64,000 nt of DNA from Rhodocyclales bacterium (GTDB lineage: Bacteria > Pseudomonadota > Gammaproteobacteria > Burkholderiales > Rhodocyclaceae). The stretch spans positions 79,665-143,664 of the forward strand of contig JACRLX010000050.1 of assembly GCA_016235165.1 (NCBI GenBank), in the 5' to 3' direction. The position numbers and the translations under genes were made by a program. How positions within the stretch are numbered: the first letter of the stretch is position 1; each line of letters begins with the position of its first letter. This document shows positions 49,742 to 57,905 of the stretch, one piece after another. Below the pieces are notes generated by a model. That model saw only the letters and a program-made list of their open reading frames with translations. It was not told the origin of the DNA and searched no databases.

Positions 49742-52530
49742 GCCACCAACTCCTCATTCATCTCCTGCATCAACCCATCCAACTGCTCGCCGAACACCGC
49801 CCAGGCACGCTGTAGCCCGCCCTTGTCGGCCAGTTCGGCGTAATCGAAATCCTCGCGGGCTATGCAGCAACTGCTGGCGATGTGCTCCTTGACCAAGCGC
49901 AGCCACTCGGTCTGCTCGGGCGTGAAGGCGGTGGCGCGCTGGGCGTTGTGGCGGAAAATCCATTCCTGGAAGCGCTTGTCGACCTGATCGGCGAATGGCT
50001 TGAGCTCGGCATCGAGGCCCAAGGCAAATCTCACCAGGGCGACGAGGTCGGTGAGCTGGCGGCGGGACTCCGCGCCCTTGACCTGCGAAGCCTGCAAGCG
50101 GGCGTAGGCGCTCCACAGCCGCTCGGTGGTGAGCATCAGCGGCGGCCGGGCGAGCTGCTCGTGCAGTTCCTCGATCATGTCGAAGGTCAGTTGCCGGCGC
50201 TGGTAGGGCTGCTGGTAGAAGAAGCCCAGGGCGGCAATCTCGTTCTTGTGGCTCCGGATGTAGTCGGCGAAGGTCTGGATGGTCCTCCGCGCCTGCGCTT
50301 CGGCCTGTTCGCTGTAGCCGGAGAAGGTGACCTGGTCGAGGTTGATGTGGTCGATCAACTGTTCCCGCTCGCGGCGGGCGGCCTCAATCTGGTCGCGCAG
50401 CTCGGGCTGGTCGAAGGGCGCGCAGGCGGCGGCGACGCGCTCGGTGCGGGCAGCGGCGATCTCTTCGGCGGTGAGCGTGTCCTCGGAACGGGTGATGCCC
50501 TTGGCCTTTGCAGTAGCCAGGGCAGTCTCGACGATACTGTCGGGGTCGAGGGCGGCGACCAGGCTCTTGCCCAGCTCCGCGATGGGAATGCCGCCGGAAG
50601 CCTTCTCGATGCGCGCCTTGGCTTTGTCGTCGAGTGCAAGGCCCAAGCGCACCAGCCGGTTGGCCAGCGACAGCACGGTGTCGTCGTCGCGGTGGCCGAT
50701 GGCGATGCCCTGCAACAAGTCCTTGAGCGGGACGGTGGGCTTCTTCTCCAGCGGACGACACTCGGTCTTGAGGGATTGCTCCACGCCGACGGCATCGATG
50801 AGCACGAAGCGGGTCTTGGCGCTGGAGGCGCTGTTGGAGACGCGCTTGAGGTCGTCGAAGCCGAGGCTCCTCACGCCCCGGCCCTTCATCTGTTCGTAGT
50901 AACCCTTGCTGCGCACGTCGCGCATGAAGAGCAGCACTTCGAGCGGTTTCACGTCGGTGCCGGTGGCGATCATGTCCACGGTGACGGCGATGCGCGGGTG
51001 GTAGTCGTTGCGGAAGCTCGCCAGGATGCTGTCGGGGTCTTCGGTGGCGGCGTAGGTGACCTTTTTGCAGAAGGCGTTGCCCTGGCCGTAGACCTCGCGC
51101 ACGATGTTGATGATGTCGTCGGCATGGCTGTCGGTCTTGGCGAAGATGAGGGTCTTGGGCACTTCGCGGCGGGCCGGAAAGATTTCGCATTCCACCGCTG
51201 TTTTCATGGCCTGGATGACTTTGCGGATCTGGCTGGTGTTGACCACGGAGCGGTCCAGCTCCTTGCCGGTGTAGGGCGTGTCGTCCTCGGTTTCGGCCCA
51301 GCGCTTCTTGCGGGTTTGGCGGTCGCGGTGATCGACCCACTCTCTTGCCCTGAGTTGGGCACCATGCCGGGTGATCACGGTCTCGATCTCGTAGACGTCA
51401 TAGCCGACATTTACGCCATCGGCAACGGATTGCTCGTAGCTGTATTCGGCGACGACGTTTTCGTTGAAGAAGCCGAAAGTTCGCCGGTCGGGCGTGGCGG
51501 TCAGGCCGACGAGGAAAGCGTCGAAGTAGTCCAGCACCTGTTTCCAAAGGTTGTAGATGCTGCGGTGGCACTCGTCGATGATGATGAAATCGAAGCTCTC
51601 CACCGGCACGGCCGGGTTGTAGCGGACCAGCTTGGCCTGGGCCGGGGTCTGCTGGATTTCGTTGAGCGACACGTCCTCGGCCGAGTCGGCTATGGGCTCA
51701 TTCGAGAGGATGGAATACATGCGCTGGATGGTGGAGATGCAGACCTGCGCGTGCGGATCGATGGTCGCCGAGGCCAGGCGCTGCACGTTGTAGAGCTCGG
51801 TGAACTTGCGCGCGTCGTCGGGCGGCGTGTAGGCCATGAATTCCTGATGGGCCTGCTTGCCGAGGTTGCGCGTATCCACCAGAAACAGAATGCGTTTGGC
51901 ACCGCCGAATTTGAGCAGACGGTAGACCGAGGTGATGGCGGTGAAGGTCTTGCCCGCGCCGGTGGCCATGTGCACCAGGGCGCGGGGCTGGTTCGCGGCC
52001 AAGGATTTTTCCAGGCCCGTGACGGCGCTGACCTGGCACGCACGTAAATTCTGGCGCAGATCGCGCTCGGGCAGCGCGGGCAACTGTTCGGCCAGGCGGC
52101 GGCGCAGGGTGTCGGACTGGTCAAGCCAGGCGGCCAGCAGTTCCGGCTTGAAGAAATGGAAGATTTCGCGCGAGCGCGGTACGGGATCGCGGCCGTCGGT
52201 AAACCGGATGATCTGTCCTGTGCTTTCGAACAGGAAGGGCAGCGGCGCGGTCTGCACCCGCCACTTGAGGGCGGCGTGGGCGTAGCGTTCGGTCTGGCTT
52301 TCGTGGGCGGTGATGTTCTCGCCCGCCTCGTCGCGTTTGGCCTCGATGACGCCGACGGCCTCGCGATTGACGAACAGCACGTAGTCTGCGGGGCCGGTAT
52401 CGGTGGGGTATTCGCGGACTGCGACCCCTGTTCCGACGGCCAGATTGATCTTACGGAAATCCTGGATCAACCAGCCGGCAGCCGTGAGCTTGTCGTCGAT
52501 GAGTTGCCGAGCCTTTTGTTCTGGCGACAT
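49738..52530 (-). CDS. hsdR: Type I restriction endonuclease subunit HsdR
   Basis: A 930-aa motor-nuclease. The N-terminal nuclease has the PD-ExK pattern (GPADYVLFVNREAVGVIEAKR). Helicase motifs follow: HMATGAGKTFTAI (I, near residue 195), FIIIDECHRSIYNLW (II), VGLTATPDRRT (III), AVTVDMIATGTDVKP (V) and MKGRGVR (VI). The C-terminus EELVA ends the gene at the hsdS start. It cuts unmethylated DNA after translocation. No break is seen, so with intact S and M the system should be active. The upstream gap (401 bases) has no recognisable promoter consensus. Confidence 0.94.
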   Translation of the reverse strand: MSPEQKARQLIDDKLTAAGWLIQDFRKINLAVGTGVAVREYPTDTGPADYVLFVNREAVGVIEAKRDEAGENITAHESQTERYAHAALKWRVQTAPLPFLFESTGQIIRFTDGRDPVPRSREIFHFFKPELLAAWLDQSDTLRRRLAEQLPALPERDLRQNLRACQVSAVTGLEKSLAANQPRALVHMATGAGKTFTAITSVYRLLKFGGAKRILFLVDTRNLGKQAHQEFMAYTPPDDARKFTELYNVQRLASATIDPHAQVCISTIQRMYSILSNEPIADSAEDVSLNEIQQTPAQAKLVRYNPAVPVESFDFIIIDECHRSIYNLWKQVLDYFDAFLVGLTATPDRRTFGFFNENVVAEYSYEQSVADGVNVGYDVYEIETVITRHGAQLRAREWVDHRDRQTRKKRWAETEDDTPYTGKELDRSVVNTSQIRKVIQAMKTAVECEIFPARREVPKTLIFAKTDSHADDIINIVREVYGQGNAFCKKVTYAATEDPDSILASFRNDYHPRIAVTVDMIATGTDVKPLEVLLFMRDVRSKGYYEQMKGRGVRSLGFDDLKRVSNSASSAKTRFVLIDAVGVEQSLKTECRPLEKKPTVPLKDLLQGIAIGHRDDDTVLSLANRLVRLGLALDDKAKARIEKASGGIPIAELGKSLVAALDPDSIVETALATAKAKGITRSEDTLTAEEIAAARTERVAAACAPFDQPELRDQIEAARREREQLIDHINLDQVTFSGYSEQAEAQARRTIQTFADYIRSHKNEIAALGFFYQQPYQRRQLTFDMIEELHEQLARPPLMLTTERLWSAYARLQASQVKGAESRRQLTDLVALVRFALGLDAELKPFADQVDKRFQEWIFRHNAQRATAFTPEQTEWLRLVKEHIASSCCIAREDFDYAELADKGGLQRAWAVFGEQLDGLMQEMNEELVA

Positions 52531-52931
52531 CTGCTTTCTACGGTTCCGGTGGGGTCTGCGTGGTCAATGACGTCTGCGATTGTCCAGCATTTTGGGAGTA
52601 GACGGCAGATTCGATGCGCAGCGGGATACGAGACCGGATCTGACTCCGTGGCGACGCTGCGTTGCAAAACGAAGGGCCGGCGGGAGTTCAGCGGGCAAGC
52701 GATGCGTGCGGCCATGACAGAAGGACACACAGCGCGAGAATTTGAAACGGGCGGTGCGCGCCGGTTGCCGTGCGCCCATTTCCATCATTCCGCCGAACGC
52801 GGGAATCCGGCGGCGTTTGGGCGAGGGCACTGGATTCCGGGATCCGCTGCGCGGCCCCGGAATGACCGGGCCTGGCAGAATCGGGACGTCTATCTGAGGC
52901 GCGTCGCGATCGGCAACGGCCGCACCGATCA
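52531..52931. repeat. Intergenic region with REP-like hairpins
   Basis: No supported gene. Two hairpins of the common TCATTCC...GGAATCC type lie here: ATTCC-N9-GGGAAT (52787-52806), and ATTCCGGG-N14-CCCGGAAT (52834-52863), 27 bases apart. The 122-codon minus-strand ORF over them is a by-product of the repeat. The left part should hold the hsdR promoter, which I could not recognise. Confidence 0.6.
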
Positions 52932-53348
52932 TCAGAATCGAAAGTACGCCTTGGCGGATTTCACCTTGCCGGCGTCGAGCTTGAGGTCGCAGGTATGTCG
53001 CGACATGCTCGGGTCCGTGGTCACACGAAGCGATCCCTCCCGTTCAATGATCGCCAGGCCGCTCCCGGCGGCGAGCGCCTTAGTCTCCGGCGCAGACTTG
53101 CCAATCAATTCCTGACTGCAGAAATCCTTGACGGCCTGGCCGCCGAATCGCACATAGGCAATGACAGCGATATAGCTTCCAAGGAAAGCCAAGGCGGCAA
53201 GGAACAAGACAGTCCACAAAACCTTCTTCCTGCGACCGCTTTCGCCGGTGGCGGATTGATCGGCTTTTCCCAATGGCGGCGCGGGCATGGACGACACAGC
53301 GATCGGTCCCGAAGATTCGGCTTCACCGTCTGCCGAATCGCGATTCAT
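52932..53348 (-). CDS. Single-pass membrane protein of unknown function
   Basis: A 138-aa protein: 50 polar residues, one membrane helix (VLWTVLFLAALAFLGSYIAVIAYV) and a C-terminal domain with two cysteines (VKDFCSQELIG, SRHTCDLKLDAGKV). The ATG at 53348 overlaps the hicB stop codon (ATGA), so it is translated from the hicAB message. I do not recognise the family. The overlap suggests a coupled function or only read-through transcription. Confidence 0.68.
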   Translation of the reverse strand: MNRDSADGEAESSGPIAVSSMPAPPLGKADQSATGESGRRKKVLWTVLFLAALAFLGSYIAVIAYVRFGGQAVKDFCSQELIGKSAPETKALAAGSGLAIIEREGSLRVTTDPSMSRHTCDLKLDAGKVKSAKAYFRF

Positions 53349-53668
53349 GCCGCCAGTTTGGCGCTCGCCAGTCGATTCAGGCTGACGCCCTGCTCGGCGG
53401 CCTCTGTTGCCAGGGCGCGATGCACCTGCGGCGGGATACGCACCCGGAACTCGCCGCTGTAGTGCTTTTCCGCGAGGGGCACGGGAATCTCCTCGCCCGC
53501 CGCCCGCATCTCGGCCACCGCTTCCGACACGACCCGGCGGATGCCTTTCAGCGCGGCTTCGGGTGTTTTCGCCAGCCACGACAGCGAGGGAAACTCGGCA
53601 CAGAGGCCGACATGTTCGTCGTCCTCGGCCGACCATGTAACGCGGTAGGTGTAGTGATCAACGCTCAT
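53345..53668 (-). CDS. hicB: HicB antitoxin
   Basis: A 107-aa HicB protein: N-terminal RNase-H-like fold (YRVTWSAEDDEHVGLCAEFPSLSWLAKTPEAALKGI) and a C-terminal ribbon-helix-helix DNA-binding domain (GEFRVRIPPQVHRALATEAAEQGVSLNRLASAKLA). HicB neutralises HicA and represses the operon. It overlaps the hicA gene and appears intact, in contrast with the toxin. Confidence 0.9.
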   Translation of the reverse strand: MSVDHYTYRVTWSAEDDEHVGLCAEFPSLSWLAKTPEAALKGIRRVVSEAVAEMRAAGEEIPVPLAEKHYSGEFRVRIPPQVHRALATEAAEQGVSLNRLASAKLAA

Positions 53669-53909
53669 TGCGCAGCCCCTCCAGTTTGTCGATTGCACGC
53701 AACACCTGTCTGACCTGATACGCCTTGGCCTTGGTCGTCCCGGATACTGATCCGCGGATCGCGCACCCAGGGCATCTTGAAGACGGCGTGATGGTGCCGG
53801 ACTGTCGCGGCTTCCCGAAATGCGCCTCGCAAACCTTCTTGAGTTCCGCAAACCGCAGGTTGCCCGGCTCGCGTCGCATCTGGTCGAGGATTTTGCCGGA
53901 AAACGCCAA
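53658..53909 (-). pseudogene. hicA: HicA toxin with two compensating frameshifts
   Basis: An 83-codon ORF begins and ends like HicA (RFAELKKVCEAHFGKPRQSG ... KAKAYQVRQVLRAIDKL), but the middle 21 codons are nonsense (TITPSSRCPGCAIRG). In the next frame the same bases read HHAVFKMPWVRDPRISIRDDQG, the expected HicA core with the catalytic histidine. One base lost after CAGTCCGGCACC and one gained before AAGGCCAAGGCG explain this. The ORF is open but the active-site segment is lost, so the toxin should be inactive. HicB overlaps it by 11 bases. Confidence 0.82.
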
Positions 53910-54271
53910 GGGCCGATGGTATCAATAGCGGCCCCACATATCAACCGGCACGACCGATCGGGCCATGCGGATCGACGGCGCATGCGGCACTATCGAGCCG
54001 GTGTGCGGGAACTTGAAACCACCAATCGGGCTGAGTCTGTCGAAGCCCCGCGCGCCCTTCGACCGTTCGAACGTTCAAGTGGATTGCAGCCGACTCAATA
54101 GCTGCCTCGGCCGGCGTCAATTCGGCTTCAATGGCGACGACATGAACTGGCTGGGCGTGACTGGCCCGGTGCCGCGCATTCTTCCGCCGGCCGGTGGAGC
54201 GCCGGCGGTTGCCCGCGCCCATGGAGGCCATTTGATGCCGGGGATGTAAGCCAGCCTTTGCCGCGGGGCGG
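53910..54271. other. Intergenic region without a supported gene
   Basis: No credible gene. It contains a remnant of a common TCGAAG-type repeat (GGGCTGAGTCTGTCGAAGC near 54026) and a hairpin CCGCCGGC-N9-GCCGGCGG near 54186-54210. The hicAB promoter should lie at its left end. Confidence 0.5.
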
Positions 54272-54320
54272 CGTTTTGCATCGCTGCGTTGCGGCCCCGC
54301 GGACCGTTACAGTGCGTTAC
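54272..54320 (+). promoter_or_regulatory. Composite element CGTTTTGCATCGC-N21-GTTAC-N5-GTTAC, copy 2
   Basis: CGTTTTGCATCGC (54272-54284), 21 bases, GTTAC-AGTGC-GTTAC (54306-54320). It ends 43 bases before the OmpR-type regulator gene, so autoregulation is plausible. It matches copy 1 at 44601-44649 in both sequence and spacing. Confidence 0.62.
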
Positions 54321-54363
54321 ATTGCCGCCACCCGGACTCGGGCGGACGGGTTATAAGACCAGC

Positions 54364-55083
54364 ATGGACAACAAGGACAGAATACTCATCGTCGACGACG
54401 ACCCGGAAATCCGCCGCCTGCTGGTCGATTACCTGGCGAAGAACGGCTTCGAGGCCCATGCCGCCAGGGACGGACGCGAGATGTGGCAGGGCCTGGAGCG
54501 CCACGCCATCGACCTGGTGGTGCTCGACCTGATGCTGCCCGACGCCGACGGACTGACCCTGTGCCGCGACCTGCGCGTGCGCTCCAACCTGCCGGTGCTG
54601 ATGCTCACCGCGCGCGGCGAGGAAGCCGACCGCATCGTCGGCATCGAGATGGGCGCCGACGACTACCTGGTCAAGCCCTTCAGTCCGCGCGAACTGCTGG
54701 CGCGGATCAAGACCATCTTGCGCCGCACGCGCGCCCTGCCGCCCAATCTGCGCCCCGAATCGCAGCGCTGCCTGGTGTTCGCCGGCTGGCGGCTGGATAC
54801 CGCCACGCGCGCCCTGACTGCGCCCGACGGCGTGCTGGTGTCGCTCTCGGGCGGCGAATACCGCCTGCTGCGCATCCTGCTCGACCATCCCAACCGGGTG
54901 CTCAACCGCGACCAACTGGTCGAAATGATCCATGGCCGCGCGGCCGAACCCTACGACCGCGCCATCGACGTCCAGGTCAGCCGCCTGCGCCAGCGCCTGC
55001 GCGACGAAAACCTGATCCAGACGGTGCGCGGCGAGGGCTATGTGCTGGCCACCGCGGTCGAGGGGCGGGCGGCATGCGACTGA
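54364..55083 (+). CDS. OmpR-family response regulator
   Basis: A 239-aa regulator: receiver (RILIVDDDPEIRRLLVDYL, phosphorylated aspartate in LVVLDLMLPDADG, lysine in DDYLVKPFSPREL) and winged-helix output domain (LSGGEYRLLRILLDHPNRVLNRDQL, VQVSRLRQRL, VRGEGYVLA). It overlaps the kinase gene by ten bases. Its likely DNA site is the GTTAC-N5-GTTAC direct repeat in front of it. Confidence 0.92.
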   Translation: MDNKDRILIVDDDPEIRRLLVDYLAKNGFEAHAARDGREMWQGLERHAIDLVVLDLMLPDADGLTLCRDLRVRSNLPVLMLTARGEEADRIVGIEMGADDYLVKPFSPRELLARIKTILRRTRALPPNLRPESQRCLVFAGWRLDTATRALTAPDGVLVSLSGGEYRLLRILLDHPNRVLNRDQLVEMIHGRAAEPYDRAIDVQVSRLRQRLRDENLIQTVRGEGYVLATAVEGRAACD

Positions 55084-56081
55084 TGCCGCAAAGCCTGTTC
55101 GGCCGGCTGACGCTGATCCTGGTGGTCGGCCTGCTGGCGGCCCAGTTCGCCAGCCTGTGGATGCACATGGACGAACGCGAAATGCTGTTGCGCCAGGGCT
55201 ACGCGCATATCGGCGGCGTGCCGACGCGCTTCTGGATGCATTTGACATTGACGCTGGGCGCCGTGATCGCCGTCGCGCTGATTGCCGTGCGCCTGGTGAC
55301 GCGGCCGATCAAGGGGCTGGCCGATGCCGCCGAAGCCTTTGGCCGCGACCTCGATTCGCCGCCCATGGCGGAAGCCGGCCCGGCCGAGACGCGCCGCGCC
55401 GCGGAGGCCTTCAACCGCATGCAGGCACGCATCAAGGCCCTGGTCGAGGAACGCAGCCGGGCGCTGGCCGCCGTCTCGCACGACCTGCGCACGCCGCTGA
55501 CGCGCATGCGCCTGCGCGCCGAACTGGTCGAGGACGATGCCCTGCGCGCCCAGATCGGCGCCGACATCGACGACATGCAGGCGATGGTCGAATCCACGCT
55601 CGACTACCTGCGCGGCCTGCGCGAGAACGAGGCGGTGCAGGAAATCGACATCGACGCCCTGCTGCAAAGCCTGGTCGCCGACGAAGAAGCGCTGGGGCGC
55701 CCGGTAAGCCTGCTTGCCGCGCCGGCGGCGCCCTTTCCCGGACGCCTGACCGCGCTGCGCCGGGCGCTGGCCAACCTGGTCGACAACGCCGTCAAGTATG
55801 GCGGCGCGGCGCGCATCCGGGTCGCGGATGGCGACGATGCCCTGCGCCTGACTGTCGAGGACGATGGCCCAGGAATTCCCGAAGCATCGCTGGTGAGCGT
55901 GGTCGAACCCTACGTGCGCCTGGAGACTTCGCGCAGCCGCGCCACCGGCGGGGTCGGCCTCGGGCTGGCGATCGCCCGCGACGCCGCGCGCCTGCACGGC
56001 GGCGAACTGGTGCTGGCGAACCGCCCCTCGGGCGGGCTGGCGGCGACGCTGGTGCTGCGGCGGCGCAAGAGCCGGCGCTGA
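55074..56081 (+). CDS. EnvZ-type histidine kinase
   Basis: A 335-aa kinase with two membrane helices (FGRLTLILVVGLLAAQFASLW and MHLTLTLGAVIAVALIAVRLV) separated by a very short periplasmic loop of about 25 residues, then HAMP, the phosphoacceptor box AVSHDLRTPLTRMRLRAEL and an ATPase domain (NLVDNAVKYGG, VEDDGPGIP, GVGLGLAIARD). The short loop suggests sensing in the membrane or cytoplasm. It is co-transcribed with the upstream regulator. Confidence 0.9.
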   Translation: MRLMPQSLFGRLTLILVVGLLAAQFASLWMHMDEREMLLRQGYAHIGGVPTRFWMHLTLTLGAVIAVALIAVRLVTRPIKGLADAAEAFGRDLDSPPMAEAGPAETRRAAEAFNRMQARIKALVEERSRALAAVSHDLRTPLTRMRLRAELVEDDALRAQIGADIDDMQAMVESTLDYLRGLRENEAVQEIDIDALLQSLVADEEALGRPVSLLAAPAAPFPGRLTALRRALANLVDNAVKYGGAARIRVADGDDALRLTVEDDGPGIPEASLVSVVEPYVRLETSRSRATGGVGLGLAIARDAARLHGGELVLANRPSGGLAATLVLRRRKSRR

Positions 56082-56093
56082 TACGCCGGCGGC

Positions 56094-56549
56094 TCAGCCG
56101 CCCTTCAGCACCTTGCCGCTGCCGTCGCGCACGGAGACATTGACCGGAAAGCCGCTCCTCACGCTCTGGGTGACGACGCAGAAGTCCTCGAACTGGCCGA
56201 GTACGCGATCCAGGTGCTCCATGGAATCGGCCGGGGAATCGAACCGGATCGCCACATCGACGCTGCCGACACGCAGGCGCTTGGCTTCGTTGCGTTCCAT
56301 GTGCGCGGTGACCACCGTGGTGATCGGGCCGGGATTGTTCTTGAACTTGCGCAGCGCGAACAGCAGGCTGGCGGAAAGACAGTTGGCCACGCTGGCGGCC
56401 AGCAGGCGCGAAGGATTGGGACCGGCGTTGTGGCCCAGCAGCGGCGGCTCGTCGGTTAGCAGGGGCGGAATGTCCTGGTCGAAGCGGATCAGGAAGGCGA
56501 AGTCTTCCTGCTGTTCGAGGGTAAAGGAAAACTGCTGGGTGTCGCTCAT
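56094..56549 (-). CDS. OsmC-family thiol peroxidase
   Basis: A 151-aa OsmC/Ohr-type protein. The active-site cysteines are in SVANCLSASLLFALRKF and QFEDFCVVTQSV. The start MSDTQQFSF has AGGAG six bases upstream. It would reduce organic peroxides or act on sulfur compounds. It is the intact partner of the defective copy at 21502-21957; both share the sequence from the 24-base repeat through the ribosome site. It converges with the two-component genes. Confidence 0.87.
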   Translation of the reverse strand: MSDTQQFSFTLEQQEDFAFLIRFDQDIPPLLTDEPPLLGHNAGPNPSRLLAASVANCLSASLLFALRKFKNNPGPITTVVTAHMERNEAKRLRVGSVDVAIRFDSPADSMEHLDRVLGQFEDFCVVTQSVRSGFPVNVSVRDGSGKVLKGG

Positions 56550-56564
56550 GATTTGCTCCTGATG

Positions 56565-56588
56565 AAAGTCGGCGTCGGTGACACGGCT
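56565..56588 (+). repeat. 24-base interspersed repeat, copy 12
   Basis: AAAGTCGGCGTCGGT, GAC, ACGGCT, three differences from the consensus. It is directly upstream of the intact OsmC gene, at the same relative place as copy 5 at the defective OsmC gene. Confidence 0.78.
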
Positions 56589-56656
56589 ACATTCCGCGAC
56601 AACGTCGGGTAGGTCTTGACGGTAATCAGGACACGTTCCCTCGCCATGGGATCGTG

Positions 56657-57580
56657 TCAAAGGTGCATTGGTGCAAACGCCTTGCCGAACTGGTGTTGCA
56701 GGGCATCGGCGACACAATGGCGATGGCATTGCTGCGGCAGCGCTTCGAAGCAAGTCAGCGCCACGCGCTCGCCTTCATTGACCCACTGCCGAATCCGCGC
56801 CAACGCCTTTTCCTGCCGCGGCAAGGCATCGCGCCGGTAATCCGCGAATAACGCATCGTAGTCCGACTGGGTCACAAGCTCGCGCCGTTCCTCCGAGGCG
56901 ATGCCCAGTTCCGGCAGGTGTTCGTAGCGGATGCCCACGCCTTCGCACCCCTTCGCCAGGGTTCCCTTGGAGAATCCGTACTTGCGGCTCAACGGGTTCC
57001 GCCGCACATCGCAAAGCAGGGTCACGCCGGCTGAGATCAACTGGTTCAGGTAGCCCTCCAGATTTCGTCCCTCGTAACCGATCGTGCATACGCCCGGTTT
57101 ACCCGGCTGCGGACGCGCCGCCAGCACGGCCGCCATGCTCTGCGGCTCATTGACCAACAATCGCTCGGCCATCTCGCTGCGAATCGCGTAATAGGGGTGG
57201 CGGCGATATGCCTCGGCCACCAGGGCGTCGCCGCGCACTCGTTCATAGTGCTGCGCGAATCGCTCTACCTTCTGTCTTACCGCCGGCGTCACGAATGCCG
57301 CAACGCGACCAGCCTCCGTCAGCTTCCAGGCGCGTTCCTCATCGGCGAGCAAGCCACGCTCGATCAGCCGGCGCTTGTCGGCATAGGACGTAAACGAGAA
57401 TCCGCCATAGCGGTAAGGGACGAATTCGTAGCTAGGCGTCTGCTGCAAGTCCTGGCAATAAAGGAACAGCAGCTTCTGGAAATCCAGGCTGCCGACATTG
57501 CCGCCGAGTGCATCCAGCAGGGCAAGCAGAGTTTTTTGGCGGTCATAGAGCATGGGGCGGATTATCGCGTAATTCTTCAT
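56657..57580 (-). CDS. DUF488-family protein with N-terminal winged-helix-like domain
   Basis: A 307-aa protein. Residues 10-120 form a helical, DNA-binding-like domain (MLYDRQKTLLALLDALGG, QKLLFLYCQDL). The C-terminal part is DUF488: TIGYEGRNLEGYLNQLISAGVTLLCDVRRNPLSRKYGFSKG and CFEALPQQCHRHCVADAL. DUF488 function is unknown; the two-domain form is often found near defence or stress genes. The ATG at 57580 is used; 57553 (MLYDRQK) is equally possible. Both are far inside the track's frame. Confidence 0.78.
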   Translation of the reverse strand: MKNYAIIRPMLYDRQKTLLALLDALGGNVGSLDFQKLLFLYCQDLQQTPSYEFVPYRYGGFSFTSYADKRRLIERGLLADEERAWKLTEAGRVAAFVTPAVRQKVERFAQHYERVRGDALVAEAYRRHPYYAIRSEMAERLLVNEPQSMAAVLAARPQPGKPGVCTIGYEGRNLEGYLNQLISAGVTLLCDVRRNPLSRKYGFSKGTLAKGCEGVGIRYEHLPELGIASEERRELVTQSDYDALFADYRRDALPRQEKALARIRQWVNEGERVALTCFEALPQQCHRHCVADALQHQFGKAFAPMHL

Positions 57581-57905
57581 ACCGCAATTTCGCCGCTCAT
57601 CAGGCGCGGCAACAGCAGGTCGCGGGCTACTCGGAGTCTTTGGTTGGCGAAGCTTGTCTGCAAGAAAGTCGAGGCGCTCCCGCTTCACCTTGCCGCGACA
57701 TCGGCAGCGCACCCGCCGGACTTCCAGTGCCAGATAGACGCGCGTGTTGCCGCAAGACAGATCCCGCACGCGTCGTGTCATGCGGGCTTACCAGCCAAAG
57801 TGCGTTCGACCACATTCCTTGCTTCACAAATTGACCACTTGACTTGCGGCCGACGCGAAAGTCGGCGCTGGCAGGACGGCGTTCGTTCACCGCCCCTGGC
57901 GGCGT
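57581..57905. other. Intergenic region containing a repeat copy
   Basis: No supported gene; ORFs here lack ribosome sites and family resemblance. A copy of the 24-base repeat lies at 57858-57881. It separates the DUF488 gene from the end of the sulfur-trafficking operon. Confidence 0.55.
57858..57881 (+). repeat. 24-base interspersed repeat, copy 13
   Basis: AAAGTCGGCGCTGGC, AGG, ACGGCG, a full consensus match, intergenic. Confidence 0.86.

Noticed and set aside
52564-52932. Minus-strand ORF of 122 codons upstream of hsdR
   Set aside because: It is generated by the REP-like hairpins (VIPGPRSGSRNP is a common by-product of this repeat) and lacks a ribosome site.
53665-53937. 90-codon ORF overlapping hicA in another frame
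   Set aside because: It contains the displaced HicA core but unrelated ends; it is the shifted frame of the damaged hicA gene, not a separate gene.
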